From the NCBI RefSeq assembly GCF_001280435.1, contig NZ_LBIP01000013.1:1116001-1180000 (forward strand): a stretch of DNA of 64,000 bases. Reading direction: 5' to 3'. This document shows positions 9,990 through 18,891 of the stretch, piece after piece. The first letter of the stretch is position 1, and every line of letters starts with the position of its first letter. This stretch comes from Mangrovimonas xylaniphaga. Lineage in GTDB: Bacteria; Bacteroidota; Bacteroidia; Flavobacteriales; Flavobacteriaceae. A program made the position numbers and the translations under genes. Below the pieces are notes generated by a model. That model saw only the letters and a program-made list of their open reading frames with translations. It searched no databases and had not been told where the DNA came from.

Positions 9990-10181
9990 CATTGTAGGAT
10001 TAAAAAATAAACGACAGGACAAATATAATATTTAATCGATAAAAAACAAATTTCCTCGACAAAATACATTTTTATGTAAAAAAATCTCTGATTATCAGAT
10101 TCTAAAACAGCACAAATGTAAGTGAAAATTACACAGATTTTCGCTTAAGCCCAGAAGTTATAAACAGCTTATTAACAATCC

Positions 10182-11525
10182 TTAAATATAATCCCCTCTT
10201 AGCTTTCTGTAAGTCAATATAGCATTGCTATCCGATAACTTTGAAATATAATTGGACACCGCCATAAGACTGTCGTAAGTTGAAACTTGAGAAGACTGTA
10301 TCGTTTCAGGAAGCATTTTCAAAATCAATTTATTGTAATTAGAAGCAGTGCCATTGGCTGTATTACAGACTGCATCTGTAAACGCTGTTAACAGCCCATT
10401 GATTACTTCATAACCGGACACTTCTTTATCAATCACTTCGGAAGATTCGTAAATATTTTGAATGCTAATTTTTATAATATCACTAATCTGTGCCTCAAAA
10501 CGACTTTTATCAAGAAGTGCCTGAGGAAATTCATCGTTTAAAATAGCTTCTTCATTGACCATAAACAACTCCACAGCTTCATTGATCAATGTATTAATAG
10601 CAAGCGCTCTTAGGTAACTAATGCGGTCCTGAGTATTCTGAAGGGCATTGTATTTTTCAGTGTTAATGGAATATCTAACCAAATTGATCAGGTATTCCAA
10701 AGCAAATTCTTCCTGTATTAAACCTAAGTTAATCCCATCTTCAAAGTCTATAATGGTGTAACAAATATCATCCGCCGCTTCTACCAAAAATGCCAACGGA
10801 TGTCTAGAAAACCGAACCTCTCCTTTGTTTCCACGGGTAAGCAAGCCTAAATCGGTAGCAACATCCATAAAAACATCCTTTTCCGATTGGAAAAAGCCAT
10901 ACTTTTTGTCCACTATATGCTTGGTAGGTTTTTTGGGTAATGATTCCTTGGGATATTTCATGAATGCTCCCAAAGTGGCATAACTCAATCTAAGTCCTCC
11001 TTCTCTCCCACTTCTACTTTCTGTTAAGATTTTGAAGCCATTGGCATTCCCTTCAAAATCACACAAGTCCTGATATTCCTTGTCCGTTAATTGGGCTTTA
11101 TACTTGGCACCGTTACCATTTCTAAAGAATTCACCAATAGCCTTTTCACCAGAATGACCAAATGGAGGGTTTCCAATATCATGAGCTAAAGCTGCCGCAG
11201 CCACAATAGCCCCAAAATCGTTGGCTTGATAACCGTGCACGGTTTGCAAATAAGGATATTTCTCCAGAAGCTTTTGACCTACTTTTCTACCCAAGGAACG
11301 TCCCACCACACTCACTTCCAAACTATGGGTAAGTCGTGTGTGAACAAAATCGGTTTTGGATAAGGGAATTACCTGGGTTTTATCCTGTAAGCTTCTAAAT
11401 TCAGCCGAAAAAATTACGCGGTCATAATCCACTTCAAAACCCAAACGTGTTTCATCTTGTTCCTTGCGCAAACGTTTATGGGTATCGCCATAACGCTTTA
11501 AGGATAGTAAGTCCTCCCAATTCAT
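10182..11525 (-). CDS. dgt: Deoxyguanosinetriphosphate triphosphohydrolase-like dNTPase
   Basis: HD-superfamily metal enzyme that splits dNTPs into deoxynucleoside and triphosphate and so affects dNTP pools. Visible residues: HTRLTHSLEV with H67, the HD pair H115-D116 in ALAHDIGNPPFGHSG, and a later EAADDICYTIIDFEDG segment that supplies the remaining metal ligand. Length 447 fits the longer bacterial type. It stands alone on the minus strand, divergent from the TonB-dependent receptor. The 160 bp between its stop and the small upstream-lying gene at 9989 hold nothing clear. Confidence 0.93.
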   Translation of the reverse strand: MNWEDLLSLKRYGDTHKRLRKEQDETRLGFEVDYDRVIFSAEFRSLQDKTQVIPLSKTDFVHTRLTHSLEVSVVGRSLGRKVGQKLLEKYPYLQTVHGYQANDFGAIVAAAALAHDIGNPPFGHSGEKAIGEFFRNGNGAKYKAQLTDKEYQDLCDFEGNANGFKILTESRSGREGGLRLSYATLGAFMKYPKESLPKKPTKHIVDKKYGFFQSEKDVFMDVATDLGLLTRGNKGEVRFSRHPLAFLVEAADDICYTIIDFEDGINLGLIQEEFALEYLINLVRYSINTEKYNALQNTQDRISYLRALAINTLINEAVELFMVNEEAILNDEFPQALLDKSRFEAQISDIIKISIQNIYESSEVIDKEVSGYEVINGLLTAFTDAVCNTANGTASNYNKLILKMLPETIQSSQVSTYDSLMAVSNYISKLSDSNAILTYRKLRGDYI

Positions 11526-11605
11526 TTTAAAAATTTTAGTCGTCGCAAGATACTCTTTTCAATGTTAAATTAATGTTTCCAAAAGTCAAAAATAGCCTCA
11601 TCTCT

Positions 11606-11682
11606 TAACATTTGCCTAACCTTTTTATTACCTAGTTTTAATTATGTGTTAACATTGACTTTACAGTATGAAGGTTTCTTTG
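11606..11682 (+). promoter_or_regulatory. Pho-box-like array and promoter of the TonB-dependent receptor
   Basis: Six hexamers sit at exactly 11-bp steps: TAACAT (11606), TAACCT (11617), TTACCT (11628), TAATTA (11639), TAACAT (11650), TTACAG (11661). Eight bases after the last one comes the -7 element TTTCTTTG (11675-11682). A TTG at 11655-11657 sits 17 nt before the -7. The period and TTAACA-like core match the direct-repeat architecture of PhoB/PhoP boxes; that PhoP binds here is inference. Confidence 0.65.
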
Positions 11683-11705
11683 CACCGAATTACAACAACT
11701 ATAAT

Positions 11706-14516
11706 ATGAGACAATTACTATTAGTATTTTCGGTGCTTTTCACCACCGTTTTTTTCGCCCAAAACACTGGTTCTGTGGCGGGAAAATTAACAGACAAAGA
11801 CTTTAATAATGAACCGTTGGCCTTTGCCAACATTTTAATCAAAGGTACAACTACTGGTACTACTTCGGATTTTGATGGTCTTTATGCCATTGACAATCTA
11901 GAACCGGGCAGTTATACCTTAATATTTAGCTTCGTAGGGTACGAAACCCAAGAATTAACAGTTGAAGTTGTTGCAGGCAAAGTAACCCAGGTAGATGTAC
12001 CTATGGGTGCGAGTGCCGCTTCTTTGGATGAGGTCATCATTACGACCACCACAAGAAAAGAAACTGAAGCAGCTCTATTATTGGACCAGAAAAAAGCCAC
12101 TGGAATCAAAACCTCCATCGGTGCACAGGAACTTTCTAGAAAAGGCGTTGGTGACGTGGCAACTGCAGTTACCAAAGTTTCTGGAATCTCTCAACAAGAA
12201 GGTTCAGGAAGTGTATTCGTAAGAGGTTTAGGAGACCGTTACAACATCACAACCCTAAATGGTTTGCCATTGCCTTCAAACAATCCTGCAAACAAAAATA
12301 TCGATTTGGATATCTTCAGCACCAACATTGTAGAGTTTATTGGTATCGACAAAACTTACAATGCGGCTAACTACGGGGATTTTGCAGGTGCAAATATCAA
12401 CATTATCTCAAAAGACTATACAGGATCCGGATTCTTGCAATTAGGATTAAGCACTGGTGCAAACACAGAAGCTATTGGAACAGATGACTTCTATTTACAT
12501 GAAGGTCCGAACTATAGCGGATTTTACACGACAGACTATCCTGATTACCCACTTAACAACTACAATTTCACCACAAGTTGGGATAGAGAAAAAGGGCCTA
12601 TGCCTGTAAACTCAGGAATCTCTTTGGTTGGAGGAGAGACCTTAAGATTAGGAGACGAAACTAAATTGAGCTTCTTTGGAGTAGGTAACTACAGTAATGG
12701 CTTCACCTATAAAGAAGGTGTTTCCAGAGGAGGCGTGAACGCATCTGCAGTACCATTGAGTAATTTCGACTTCGAAAACTACGAGTATAAAACCAACACA
12801 ACCTTAATGGGAAATATTGGTTTGAAGCACAAACAGCAATCCATCAAGTACAATGTACTTTACCTAAACTCTACAAGTCAAAAGCAATTGGAATACGATG
12901 GTGTAATCAACATTTATGATGACGCACCAGAAGGCGGAGGGATCATTCAGCGTTCAGTATTTGACAGAACAGAGTTGTTTGTAAACCAATTATTGGGAGA
13001 CCATGCTATTGGTGAACAATTTGACATCAACTGGGGGGTATCCTATAACATGCTTTACAACAATGTGCCTAACAGAAGACAAACTACATTGCTACCTGTA
13101 AACCCTAACGACCCTGACGGACCAAAATCTATGCAATTGGTATCTTCTGCTTCCGACAACCACAGATTCTACCAAGATTTGAATGAAGATGAATTAGCCG
13201 CAAACATTGCCACTACATTCAAATTCAGCAAAAATGAAGATGACGTATATGCAGGAAAAGTGACTTTAGGTTACAACGGGAGAATGAAAAAAGTAAATTT
13301 TGAAGCAACACAATTCAACTTTAGAATTTCCCTAAGAGATGCCAACAACAACCTTATCACACAACCTGAAGTAGATCCTTATAACATAGACGCCTACTTT
13401 ACTCAAGAAAATTTGAATGCCGGCCTATTTAGAATTGAGACCTTCCGCGGAAATGTAAATACACCAAACGCGTTAGATCCTCAGTTCTACAAAGGAGACC
13501 AAAACATTCATGCAGGATTTGTGAATTTTGAATATACTTTTTCTCCAAAATTCAGTGTAATTGCAGGACTTCGAGGAGAGCACATCACTCAAACTATTGG
13601 ATGGGATACTTCCATAAGCTCGAGTCCAGAACCTGAGGACAACAAATTTGATACTTTTGAAATCCTTCCAGCTTTATCTTTAAAGTACGCAGTAAACGAA
13701 AAGCATAACTTAAAATTTGCAGCAAGTAAAACCTATACCTTGCCACAGTTTAAAGAACGTGCCCCTTTCCTTTACCAGGAAGTAAACCAGGATTACATAG
13801 GAAATCCAGACCTGTATGCTTCTACAGATTACAATGCCGATATTATTTGGGAATTCTTCCCAGAATCAGACGAGATTTTCTCTCTTGGAGCCTTTGGAAA
13901 GTATATTGAAAATCCAATAAACCAAGTAACAATCGCCTCTGCATCCAACGATATCAGCTGGGTAAACTCTGGAGATTATGCCATGGCTATTGGAGCTGAA
14001 CTTGAAGTACGCAAAAACTTATTCAAAAGTGAAGTTGAAACAGACGATAGCACTTTAGCTACTGTTTTCTCTGCTGGTTTGAATGCAGCGTACATGTACA
14101 CAGACCAAGAATTGAACGATGATAAAGTAGCGGAAGAAAATACAACAATAACCACAGTGTTCACTAACGAAAATGATCGTCTATCTGGAGCTTCAGACTT
14201 TTTAATGAATGCCGACATTAGCTTCAACAAAGACTTTTCAGAAGATAGAAACTTCATGACCACTTTAGCATTCAACTACTTTTCTGATCGTATTTATGCC
14301 TTGGGAGTTCAAGGAAGAGGAAACATGGTTGACAAAGGTTACGGCACTTTGGATTTTATTACCAAATACCAAATAAATGAGCACATCACTTTAGGAGCTT
14401 CTTTCAAGAACCTGTTGAACCCTTCTGTAGAACGTTATCAAGACACTCAAGATGTTAACGTCCTTACCTATAAAAAAGGTAGAGACTTTAAATTATCCTT
14501 GTCTTACCAATTTTAA
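11706..14516 (+). CDS. TonB-dependent outer-membrane receptor, CarboxypepD_reg type
   Basis: Outer-membrane energy-coupled importer, 936 residues from the ATG at 11706, which directly precedes a signal peptide (MRQLLLVFSVLF to about residue 19). An earlier in-frame ATG at 11646 lies upstream of the promoter and is rejected. Domain order: signal peptide, CarboxypepD_reg-like beta domain (about 22-105), plug (about 125-250, with SVFVRGLGDRYN), and a beta-barrel ending in SLSYQF with the terminal aromatic. No SusD-like gene follows; instead a large lipoprotein comes 122 bp downstream. The promoter carries six phased Pho-box-like repeats, so import of a phosphorus-containing compound under phosphate limitation is a reasonable inference, not proven. 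Confidence 0.92.
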   Translation: MRQLLLVFSVLFTTVFFAQNTGSVAGKLTDKDFNNEPLAFANILIKGTTTGTTSDFDGLYAIDNLEPGSYTLIFSFVGYETQELTVEVVAGKVTQVDVPMGASAASLDEVIITTTTRKETEAALLLDQKKATGIKTSIGAQELSRKGVGDVATAVTKVSGISQQEGSGSVFVRGLGDRYNITTLNGLPLPSNNPANKNIDLDIFSTNIVEFIGIDKTYNAANYGDFAGANINIISKDYTGSGFLQLGLSTGANTEAIGTDDFYLHEGPNYSGFYTTDYPDYPLNNYNFTTSWDREKGPMPVNSGISLVGGETLRLGDETKLSFFGVGNYSNGFTYKEGVSRGGVNASAVPLSNFDFENYEYKTNTTLMGNIGLKHKQQSIKYNVLYLNSTSQKQLEYDGVINIYDDAPEGGGIIQRSVFDRTELFVNQLLGDHAIGEQFDINWGVSYNMLYNNVPNRRQTTLLPVNPNDPDGPKSMQLVSSASDNHRFYQDLNEDELAANIATTFKFSKNEDDVYAGKVTLGYNGRMKKVNFEATQFNFRISLRDANNNLITQPEVDPYNIDAYFTQENLNAGLFRIETFRGNVNTPNALDPQFYKGDQNIHAGFVNFEYTFSPKFSVIAGLRGEHITQTIGWDTSISSSPEPEDNKFDTFEILPALSLKYAVNEKHNLKFAASKTYTLPQFKERAPFLYQEVNQDYIGNPDLYASTDYNADIIWEFFPESDEIFSLGAFGKYIENPINQVTIASASNDISWVNSGDYAMAIGAELEVRKNLFKSEVETDDSTLATVFSAGLNAAYMYTDQELNDDKVAEENTTITTVFTNENDRLSGASDFLMNADISFNKDFSEDRNFMTTLAFNYFSDRIYALGVQGRGNMVDKGYGTLDFITKYQINEHITLGASFKNLLNPSVERYQDTQDVNVLTYKKGRDFKLSLSYQF

Positions 14517-14564
14517 GTAATTGTTAACAAACCAAATATTTATCAGTATATATTCATATTAAGT

Positions 14565-14608
14565 TAACCATTCTGTAATCTTCAATTTAAAGCTGTTACC
14601 GTATTTCG
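14565..14608 (+). promoter_or_regulatory. Pho-box-like repeats and promoter of the duplicated lipoprotein
   Basis: TAACCA (14565), TAATCT (14576) and TTAAAG (14587) lie at 11-bp steps, then 8 bp, then the -7-like GTATTTCG (14601-14608). The repeats are weaker than at the receptor promoter but keep the same register and spacing. Confidence 0.45.
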
Positions 14609-14638
14609 CTTTAAATTTTTAAAACAACAAAAAACACA

Positions 14639-16855
14639 ATGAGAAAAAATTTATTTACCTTAATTCTTACAGTGGCGACTTTGATTTCTGTTGTATCCTG
14701 TTCTAGTGATGACGACAATGGGGGTTCACAAGCTACATGTAATGACGGGATCCAAAACGGAAATGAAACAGGTATCGATTGTGGAGGTGATTGTGAACCT
14801 TGCGAAACCTTAAGCATTTTGGAAGGAAATATCACTGACGATGTGACGTTGGATGCTTCTATAGAGTACCAATTAACCGGAGCATTAAAAGTTCTTAGCG
14901 GGTCTTTGACCATTCCCGCTGGAACTGTAATCAAGGCTACAGGTGGAACTTCAGCTTATATCGCTGTTGCTCAAGGAGCAAAAATATACGTAAACGGAGA
15001 GCCTAATAACCCAGTTATTATGACTTCTGCTGCAAATTCTCCTGCTGCCGGTGATTGGGGTGGATTGGTAATCTGTGGTAACGCTCCTACTAACAAAGGA
15101 ACTTCTGTAACTTCTGAAGTTGGTGATTTAACTTATGGTGGAGATGTATCAAACGACAATTCTGGTTCTATCCGTTATTTAAGAGTTGAGTACACTGGTG
15201 CAACATACTCCAATTCAAAAGAATTTAACGGGGTATCTTTATTTGGAGTAGGTTCTGATACTACTTTTGAATATGTACAGTCTTACAACGGTGGTGACGA
15301 CGGTATCGAGTTCTTCGGAGGAACTGTAGAAGGGAACTACTTAGTTTCTATTAACAGTGGAGATGACTCTATCGATTTTGCTGATGGTTGGAATGGAACT
15401 GGATCTAACTGGTACATCGCTGGTGGTGCTAAAGCTGGTATTGAAGGGTCTAACAACGGAGATAACGGAAATGCAACGCCTACAACTACTACCACATTGT
15501 CCAACATTACTGTAGTAGGACCTGTATCTGAAGGTGCACTTTACTACAAAGAAGGTGGTGGACACTTTACTATCAACAACTTTTACGTAAGCAATGTTAA
15601 CCTAGGAGTTAAAGTTGTGGATACTGATGCTGAAGCAGCGGTTAGAATTGAAAATGGAGACTTAACCATCACTAACCTTCAATTTGCAGATACTGCTGAA
15701 GGCTTTATGACAACTGATTATACTGGAGACAACCAATCTTTCTATTCTGAAGGAATTGCCACTGGAGCCGGAAACGGTGCAGCTGCTCCTGATTGGGCTG
15801 CAGGATGGACTATTGGTTTAAGCAACAGTGGATCTGCTACTGAAAACTTAGCTGGTGAAATTACAGGAACTGTAACTCTTAGTGCTAATACTGAATACTT
15901 ATTGACTAGTAGCTTAAAAGTAAAAGCTAACGGAACATTAAATATCCCTGCCGGAACTGTTATTAAAGCTACTGGAGGTGTTGCTTCTTTTATTGGAGTT
16001 GAACAAGGTGGAACTATCAACATTAACGGTGAGCCTAACAACCCAGTAGTAATGACTTCTGGAGCAGAGTCTCCTGCTGCTGGTGACTGGGGTGGATTGG
16101 TAATCTGTGGTAATGCACCTACCAACAAAGGGGTTTCTGTTACTTCTGAAGTAGGAGATATGACTTACGGAGGAAACGATACTAACGATAGCTCAGGATC
16201 TATCCAATACCTAAGAGTTGAATATACAGGTGCAACTTACTCGAACGCTAAAGAGTTTAACGGTGTGTCTTTATTCGGTGTTGGAGCTGGTACTACTTTT
16301 GAATATGTACAGTCTTACAACGGTGGTGACGACGGTATCGAGTTCTTCGGAGGATCTGTAGTAGGTAACTACTTAGTATCTATCAACAGTGGTGACGATT
16401 CTATCGACTTTGCTGATGGTTGGACTGGAAATGGATCTAACTGGTACATTAAAGGTGGCGCTAAAGCTGGTATTGAAGGGTCTAACAATGGAGATAACGG
16501 AAATGCTACTCCTACAACTACAACTACTTTGTCTAACATCACTATTGTAGGACCTGTTGGAGAAGGGGCACTTTACTTCAAAGAAGGAGGAGGAAACTTT
16601 ACTATTGATAACTTCTACACTACTGGTGTAAACTTAGGTATCAAAGTTGTAGGTTCAGACGCTGAAGCTGCTGTAAGAATTGAGAACGGTGACTTAAGCA
16701 TGACCAACGTAATGTTCGATAACACTGCTGAAGGGTTTATCGCAACTGACTATACTGGTGCTAACCAAGCGTTCTACACTGAAGGAACTGCTACTGGTGC
16801 TGGTAACGGTGCTGACGCTCCTGAGTGGGCTGCAGGTTGGACTACTGGATTATAA
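14639..16855 (+). CDS. Large surface lipoprotein with two tandem ~343-residue repeats
   Basis: A 738-residue lipoprotein. Lipobox VVSC with Cys21, followed by SSDDD, which resembles the Bacteroidota lipoprotein surface-export signal. Next comes a Cys-rich segment, residues 34-55, with TCNDGIQNG, TGIDCGGDC and EPC. The rest is two tandem copies (from about residue 61 and about 404) rich in Gly, Asn, Thr and Asp, with short hydrophobic strands typical of a right-handed beta-helix. Both copies contain IPAGTVIKATGG, SPAAGDWGGLVICGNAPTNKG and NGGDDGIEFFGG. No catalytic motif is recognised. Paired with the TonB-dependent receptor and carrying Pho-like promoter repeats, it may capture or present a phosphate source at the cell surface. 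Homologues sometimes carry unrelated transporter names; nothing here supports that. Confidence 0.88.
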   Translation: MRKNLFTLILTVATLISVVSCSSDDDNGGSQATCNDGIQNGNETGIDCGGDCEPCETLSILEGNITDDVTLDASIEYQLTGALKVLSGSLTIPAGTVIKATGGTSAYIAVAQGAKIYVNGEPNNPVIMTSAANSPAAGDWGGLVICGNAPTNKGTSVTSEVGDLTYGGDVSNDNSGSIRYLRVEYTGATYSNSKEFNGVSLFGVGSDTTFEYVQSYNGGDDGIEFFGGTVEGNYLVSINSGDDSIDFADGWNGTGSNWYIAGGAKAGIEGSNNGDNGNATPTTTTTLSNITVVGPVSEGALYYKEGGGHFTINNFYVSNVNLGVKVVDTDAEAAVRIENGDLTITNLQFADTAEGFMTTDYTGDNQSFYSEGIATGAGNGAAAPDWAAGWTIGLSNSGSATENLAGEITGTVTLSANTEYLLTSSLKVKANGTLNIPAGTVIKATGGVASFIGVEQGGTININGEPNNPVVMTSGAESPAAGDWGGLVICGNAPTNKGVSVTSEVGDMTYGGNDTNDSSGSIQYLRVEYTGATYSNAKEFNGVSLFGVGAGTTFEYVQSYNGGDDGIEFFGGSVVGNYLVSINSGDDSIDFADGWTGNGSNWYIKGGAKAGIEGSNNGDNGNATPTTTTTLSNITIVGPVGEGALYFKEGGGNFTIDNFYTTGVNLGIKVVGSDAEAAVRIENGDLSMTNVMFDNTAEGFIATDYTGANQAFYTEGTATGAGNGADAPEWAAGWTTGL
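14819..16852 (+). repeat. Intragenic tandem duplication, two ~1.03-kb copies
   Basis: The second half of the lipoprotein gene repeats the first with an offset of 1029-1032 bp. For example, the same bases encoding SYNGGDDGIEFFGG lie at 15281 and 16313. The two copies differ at many third positions but share runs of identity, so the duplication is old but may undergo gene conversion or recombination. Confidence 0.9.
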
Positions 16856-16880
16856 TAACCATATCCATACAAATAAAAAA

Positions 16881-16905
16881 GCATCCTAACTAGGATGCTT
16901 TTTTT
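16881..16905 (+). terminator. Intrinsic terminator after the lipoprotein
   Basis: GCATCCTA and TAGGATGC form a stem with a 2-nt loop preceded by As and followed by seven Ts. Confidence 0.9.
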
Positions 16906-16928
16906 GTTATTAATTAACTATATAACGA

Positions 16929-17282
16929 TTATTTGGAGGCCAAAGTACTTTTGGTAGCCCATTCATTAACACTAGCTACTCTATTGTTCAAATAATCAAC
17001 TTCTTTTAATGTATCTTCTTCCCAAAAGAACCATTTTCCGGTCTTAACACCATTGTCATACTTTGCTGCAGCTATCTTCTTTCCATTCACATCATAACTA
17101 TACCAATCACCCTGAAGTTTGCCGTCAAAGGTATAACTACCCGTTTGGCTAATGGTTCCGTTGTCATGATAATACACTACATCAATGACATTGGTTTCTT
17201 TATTTAACGTTAAAGTTCTTTCACTCTGTGCAAATCCAAGACTTACAAAAAGCAATGCTGCAAGTACGACTATCTTTCTCAT
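16929..17282 (-). CDS. Small secreted MORN-repeat-variant protein
   Basis: A 117-residue protein with an N-terminal signal peptide (about 1-18, ending GFAQ). The mature part has short repeats of the MORN-variant type found in YwqK-like proteins: YHDNGTISQTGSYTFDGKLQGDWYSYD and GKKIAAAKYDNGVKTGKWFFW match the pattern G-x-x-x-G-x-W. Such repeats form small beta-hairpins; their function in secreted Bacteroidota proteins is unknown. It sits inside the presumed phosphate regulon, on the opposite strand, and the region just upstream of its start holds a phased Pho-box-like array. Confidence 0.82.
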   Translation of the reverse strand: MRKIVVLAALLFVSLGFAQSERTLTLNKETNVIDVVYYHDNGTISQTGSYTFDGKLQGDWYSYDVNGKKIAAAKYDNGVKTGKWFFWEEDTLKEVDYLNNRVASVNEWATKSTLASK

Positions 17283-17312
17283 GTTGCTTTGGGTTTAAGG
17301 TTCATATATATT

Positions 17313-17367
17313 CAAAGTTACAAAAAATTTACATTGAATAAACATTTACGTAACATTAAATTAACAT
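17313..17367. promoter_or_regulatory. Promoter of the MORN-repeat gene overlapping a five-unit Pho-box-like array
   Basis: CAAAGTTA at 17313-17320 reads TAACTTTG on the minus strand, a perfect -7 for the gene starting at 17282. Upstream of it (higher coordinates) hexamers repeat at 11-bp steps on the plus strand: TTACAA (17318), TTACAT (17329), AAACAT (17340), TAACAT (17351), TAACAT (17362). The gap from 17329 to the -7 is 8 bp, as at the other promoters, but the hexamers point the other way relative to this gene. Confidence 0.55.
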
Positions 17368-17413
17368 TGAAACGTAATAACACTGTTTTTCTGACAGTTA
17401 AGACTTTGAGAAT

Positions 17414-17585
17414 ATTAAATGATATTAATAATTAGTTAATATTATCATTACATTAAAGTCATTTTATAATGGCAGATTTGCAGAGTCTTATGACAAACAA
17501 TGAGAGATTCATATAATCTATTAGTTTTTGTCGACTATATTATAGTGAATTCTAGAGGCTACTTTTAACTAAGTAGCCTCTTTTG
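17414..17585 (+). ncRNA. Candidate untranslated RNA between the MORN gene and the porin
   Basis: The 390-bp gap 17283-17672 has no convincing ORF but ends in a clear plus-strand terminator: AGAGGCTACTT pairs with AAGTAGCCTCT (17554-17581) followed by TTTTGTTT. No plus-strand gene lies between this terminator and the previous one at 16905. AGACTTTG at 17401-17408 could be its -7, giving an RNA of about 170 nt. AATATTAA and TTAATATT near its 5' end could form an A/T-only hairpin. The promoter is weak, so the exact start is uncertain. Confidence 0.4.
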
Positions 17586-17601
17586 TTTAATGTTATAAAC
17601 T

Positions 17602-17645
17602 TAATCTTCACATAACATTAAGTTAACATAGAGTTCAGTTCTTTG
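17602..17645 (+). promoter_or_regulatory. Pho-box-like repeats and promoter of the porin
   Basis: TAATCT (17602), TAACAT (17613) and TAACAT (17624) lie at 11-bp steps, then exactly 8 bp, then the -7 element GTTCTTTG (17638-17645). The layout copies that of the TonB-dependent receptor promoter. Confidence 0.6.
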
Positions 17646-17672
17646 CCGCCGACAAAAACTAATACCCCTGAT

Positions 17673-18878
17673 ATGAAACTTAAACTTACTGCCCTAGCAG
17701 TTATGCTATGTTGTGCGCTTACTACTCACGCACAACAAACTGAAACAAACAGCCCAAAATTTGGTAAAGGTCTTTTCAACCTTGTAGGTAAAGATAGTAC
17801 CTGGTCTATGAAGATTGGTGCCAGAATGCAATTCTTAGGCTCTGCGGTTTGGAATGAAGATGACGGAGATTTAGGAAATCCACAATCCAACATGTTGCTA
17901 CGACGTGCCCGTTTAAAGTTTGACGGATATGCTTTGACCCCAAAACTTAAGTATAAAATAGAATTGGGTCTATCAAACCGTGATATGTCTGGCGCCTCTT
18001 ACTACACCCACAATACCCCTCGTGTTGTTATGGACGCTGTAATGAAATGGAACTTCCACGAAAACTTCGTGCTTTGGTTTGGACAAACCAAACTTCCAGG
18101 AAACCGCGAGCGCGTTATTTCCTCTTCTAGCTTACAATTTGTTGACAGATCTATCCTTAACGCTGGTTTTAACATCGATCGTGATATGGGAATCCAATTA
18201 CACCATCAAATAGCCATTACAGAGAAATTCGTTATTACCGAAGCATTGGCTGTATCCCAAGGAGAAGGAAGAAACGTTACTACCGGTAATTTAGGAGGTC
18301 ATCAATATACAGGTCGTGTAGAGTTATATCCTTTTGGTAAATTTGAAGGAAAAGAAGACTATGTAGGAAGCGACCTAAAGCGCACAGCAACCCCTAAATT
18401 AGCCCTTGGAGTATCTTACGACTTTAACGACAATGCCGTAAGAATCCGAAGCAACAGCGGCTCTTACATGGAAACAGACACTGGTTTATTTGAAACCGAC
18501 ATCACAACCCTATTTGTAGATGCTATGTTCAAATACCGCGGTTTATCCATTATGGCAGAATATGCCGATAGAGAGGCCGATTCGCCTGTTGCTGTTAACA
18601 GCGATGGAACACCTACTGGAGACATTGTACAAATTGGATCTGGATACAATTTTTCTGCTGGATACCTATTCAAGAACAATTGGGAGCTTGCAGGACGTTT
18701 TTCCAACACCGATTTTAAAGAAATTACAGGAAGAGACACCACAAATGAGTATACTCTTGGACTTTCTAAGTATATTGTAGGTCATAAACTTAAGGTTCAA
18801 ACGGATATCACTTATGCAGACAATGCAATTAAATCAGACAAGCTTGCTTGCCGACTGCAATTTGAGCTCCAATTTTAA
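17673..18878 (+). CDS. Porin, OprO/OprP (phosphate-selective porin) family
   Basis: Outer-membrane channel of 401 residues from the ATG at 17673, which gives a normal signal peptide (to about ...THAQ). An earlier ATG at 17643 lies within the promoter and is not used. The mature protein is a predicted beta-barrel with alternating strands and ends in LQFELQF, a typical terminal aromatic. The family includes the phosphate and pyrophosphate porins OprP and OprO. The next gene encodes a phosphate transporter and the promoter has phased Pho-like repeats, so phosphate uptake across the outer membrane is the likely role. Confidence 0.9.
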   Translation: MKLKLTALAVMLCCALTTHAQQTETNSPKFGKGLFNLVGKDSTWSMKIGARMQFLGSAVWNEDDGDLGNPQSNMLLRRARLKFDGYALTPKLKYKIELGLSNRDMSGASYYTHNTPRVVMDAVMKWNFHENFVLWFGQTKLPGNRERVISSSSLQFVDRSILNAGFNIDRDMGIQLHHQIAITEKFVITEALAVSQGEGRNVTTGNLGGHQYTGRVELYPFGKFEGKEDYVGSDLKRTATPKLALGVSYDFNDNAVRIRSNSGSYMETDTGLFETDITTLFVDAMFKYRGLSIMAEYADREADSPVAVNSDGTPTGDIVQIGSGYNFSAGYLFKNNWELAGRFSNTDFKEITGRDTTNEYTLGLSKYIVGHKLKVQTDITYADNAIKSDKLACRLQFELQF

Positions 18879-18891
18879 GCAATTAAAATGA

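Noticed and set aside
11646-11705. Upstream ATG for the TonB-dependent receptor
   Set aside because: It lies before the -7 element and would put 20 residues before a clear signal peptide.
14639-16855. Calling the duplicated lipoprotein a drug transporter
   Set aside because: It has one signal peptide and no membrane helices; the repeats look like beta-helix turns.
17643-17672. Upstream ATG-like start for the porin
   Set aside because: It falls within the -7 element; the ATG at 17673 gives a normal signal peptide.
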